Positions 62,885 to 64,000 of a stretch of 64,000 bases of DNA are shown one piece after another; within the stretch, counting starts at the first letter, position 1, and each line of letters begins with the position of its first letter. Position numbers and translations under genes: made by a program. This stretch comes from Sphingomonas sp. PP-CE-3A-406 (GTDB lineage: Bacteria; Pseudomonadota; Alphaproteobacteria; Sphingomonadales; Sphingomonadaceae), in contig NZ_RCWY01000002.1 in NCBI RefSeq assembly GCF_003688625.1, forward strand, positions 682,001 to 746,000, given 5' to 3'. The notes under the pieces are model-generated. The model did no database searches. It was not told the origin of the DNA and worked only from the letters and a program-made list of their open reading frames with translations.

Positions 62885-63318
62885 CGGATCGGCGTGAACT
62901 GTGCCGACACGAAACGCCACTCCTTGCCGATCCGCCGCGCGACGAAGCCGGCGCGCAGCGCGCGTGACTGTGGCTGGCCGTCCTTGCCGGGTACCGCATA
63001 GGCGATCCGCATCGTGACGACGCCGAGCACCCCCGCCGGTCGCGCGACGGTCTCTGTGATCGTCATCGGCGGCGCGGGCTTCTTCTTGTCGGGCGCATAG
63101 AAACCGATCACGCGCTCGCGGGAATCGACCTCGCCGACGGGCGACACTTCCTGGTATTCGGGCGCCAACATCTCGATCATCGCCGCCTGGTCGAACCGGT
63201 TGCGGACCTGGACGAACGCCTCCGCCCGCAGAGCGAGGTGGTGCGCGTCGATCTCGACCGATTGCGCCGCGACGGGAGCACTGACCAATGCCGCCGCGAT
63301 TCCCAAAAATACCCGCAT
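62881..63318 (-). CDS. Secreted NTF2-like (SnoaL/DUF4440-type) protein
   Basis: The 145-residue product has a signal peptide (FLGIAAALVSAPVAAQS), then an alpha+beta cone fold suggested by AEAFVQVRNRFDQAAMIEML and a final RRIGKEWRFVSAQFTPIR. Catalytic or purely binding roles both occur in this superfamily. The stop shares the palindrome CTAG (62881-62884) with the stop of the convergent ATPase gene. Confidence 0.75.
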   Translation of the reverse strand: MRVFLGIAAALVSAPVAAQSVEIDAHHLALRAEAFVQVRNRFDQAAMIEMLAPEYQEVSPVGEVDSRERVIGFYAPDKKKPAPPMTITETVARPAGVLGVVTMRIAYAVPGKDGQPQSRALRAGFVARRIGKEWRFVSAQFTPIR

Positions 63319-63397
63319 GCCTGCCCCCGATGCAATGTTGCATAACGGCAATACACCCAAGCTTCAGGTGCAGCAATAACGATACAAGTTGCCCAAA

Positions 63398-63682
63398 CTA
63401 GAATGCGAAAGCGATGGCGAGACCTGCGACGACACCGACTTGTACCATCGCGATCAACTGGAGCCGGCCAACGAACGGTTGCTTCCGTGTCTTGTGCCGG
63501 TAGCGCTCCCGCGCCCAGAACGCACCGGGGCTCCCGCCAAGCGCCGCGAACCATAGTAAGCGGGCCTCCGGAATGCGCCATGCGCCGGTCGACGATCGCC
63601 GCTTGTCGATCGCGAACGCGGCGACGGTAATCGCGTTAATGATCAGGAACAGGACTAACGCCGCGACGATCGGGAGAAACAT
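63398..63682 (-). CDS. DUF1294 membrane protein
   Basis: Small inner-membrane protein of 94 residues with two helices (residues 4-24 and about 76-94) and the conserved DUF1294 core AFAIDKRRSSTGAWRIPEA, then GGSPGAFWARERYRHKTRK. Function is unknown. It follows gapR on the same strand, behind a hairpin. Confidence 0.88.
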   Translation of the reverse strand: MFLPIVAALVLFLIINAITVAAFAIDKRRSSTGAWRIPEARLLWFAALGGSPGAFWARERYRHKTRKQPFVGRLQLIAMVQVGVVAGLAIAFAF

Positions 63683-63710
63683 TCTCTACCGGTACATCGA
63701 GCGGGTTAAC

Positions 63711-63755
63711 GCGGTGCCCCCTCGCGACCCGACACCATGTCGGGGGAGGCACCGC
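63711..63755. terminator. Nested hairpin after gapR
   Basis: Outer stem GCGGTGCC/GGCACCGC (63711-63718 with 63748-63755) and inner stem CCCGAC/GTCGGG (63728-63733 with 63739-63744). It begins 17 nt after the gapR stop on the minus strand, without a clear T-tract. It may be another member of the local hairpin repeats. Confidence 0.6.
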
Positions 63756-63771
63756 GCGAGATCAGAAATCC

Positions 63772-64000
63772 TCAGATCATCCCCAACGCCTGGAGATACA
63801 CTTCGAGGATCGCCTCCTCCTCCTGATATTCTTCCTTCTTCTTCTTCCGAATCGACAGGATCTTGCGGATCGCCTTGGGGTCGTACCCGCGGCCCTTGGC
63901 TTCGGCCATCACGTCCTTGATGTCGTCCGAGATCCCCTTCTTCTCTTCTTCGAGACGCTCGGCGCGCTCGATCAGCAGGCGCAGTTCGTCCGCTGCGACC
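63772..64000 (-). CDS. gapR: GapR-type nucleoid protein (DUF2312), partial (5' end outside window)
   Basis: The C-terminal 75 residues are visible: [20 protein letters not shown], then [20 protein letters not shown] and a Lys/Glu-rich end closing with LQALGMI. This is the DUF2312 family of alphaproteobacteria. Caulobacter GapR clamps overtwisted, AT-rich DNA and stimulates topoisomerases. The start codon is beyond base 64000. Confidence 0.93.
   Translation of the reverse strand, partial: VAADELRLLIERAERLEEEKKGISDDIKDVMAEAKGRGYDPKAIRKILSIRKKKKEEYQEEEAILEVYLQALGMI

Overview
The window is GC-rich (roughly two thirds G+C by eye) and densely coded. It reads as chromosomal DNA of an alphaproteobacterium of the Sphingomonadaceae, most likely Sphingomonas or a close relative. 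Support comes from the gapR end, the nadD-rsfS-rlmH-envC-ctpA and cpoB-tilS-ftsH gene orders, an RNase E with a large acidic insertion, a class I queF, a bacterial Fe-S photolyase, and many short palindromic intergenic repeats. I see no rRNA, tRNA, IS element, prophage or CRISPR array.

Layout. 1-3.3 kb: minus-strand phr-sseA-metC operon (Fe-S photolyase, mercaptopyruvate sulfurtransferase, cystathionine beta-lyase), divergent from queF. 3.9-7.6 kb: a GT4-type glycosyltransferase with a C-terminal helical domain, followed by a GH130 mannoside phosphorylase/hydrolase. 7.9-16.9 kb: OPT transporter, the amidase amiC divergent from rne, and an M48-TPR protease. 16.9-19.5 kb: a DsbA-like protein coupled to the protease gene, then an ABC-2 exporter pair. 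19.7-22.2 kb: a HAD phosphatase-dapD-glpX operon on the minus strand. 22.4-25.8 kb: a subtilisin-like lipoprotein autotransporter and a luciferase-like monooxygenase. 25.9-29.2 kb: mutY, a beta-lactamase-fold hydrolase and nudC, with overlapping ends. 29.2-35.1 kb: dciA-like, two DsbA-like genes, smc and a 58-residue membrane protein. 35.1-38.0 kb: a probably SOS-controlled DNA-repair cassette (radical SAM plus UdgX). 38.1-41.1 kb: aldo/keto reductase, DedA, DJ-1 family and DUF2306 genes. 41.4-55.5 kb: a long minus-strand run (ptsP, rodZ-like, cpoB, tilS, ftsH, nadD, rsfS, rlmH, envC, ctpA, dsbB, coq7). 55.7-60.7 kb: ruvC, ruvA and ruvB, but interrupted by an AraC-type regulator and by a parDE toxin-antitoxin pair. 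60.8-64 kb: DUF1003, a HerA/DUF87-like ATPase, an NTF2-like protein, DUF1294 and gapR.

How the genes connect. Two themes stand out. The first is envelope and disulfide biology: amiC with its degenerate EnvC-type partner, ctpA, M48, cpoB, rodZ-like, DsbB and three thioredoxin-fold proteins. The second is genome maintenance: phr, mutY, nudC, dciA-like, smc, rSAM-udgX, ruvABC and gapR.

The most unusual points are: (1) a perfect alphaproteobacterial LexA half-site repeat touching the start codon of the rSAM-udgX cassette, with a hairpin over the udgX ribosome binding site; (2) a parDE module wedged between ruvA and ruvB and coupled to ruvB by overlapping codons; (3) a previously unnamed two-part conserved element found three times, each time upstream of a gene and in the same orientation; (4) about twenty palindromic repeats in at least seven families, all intergenic and none between divergent genes.
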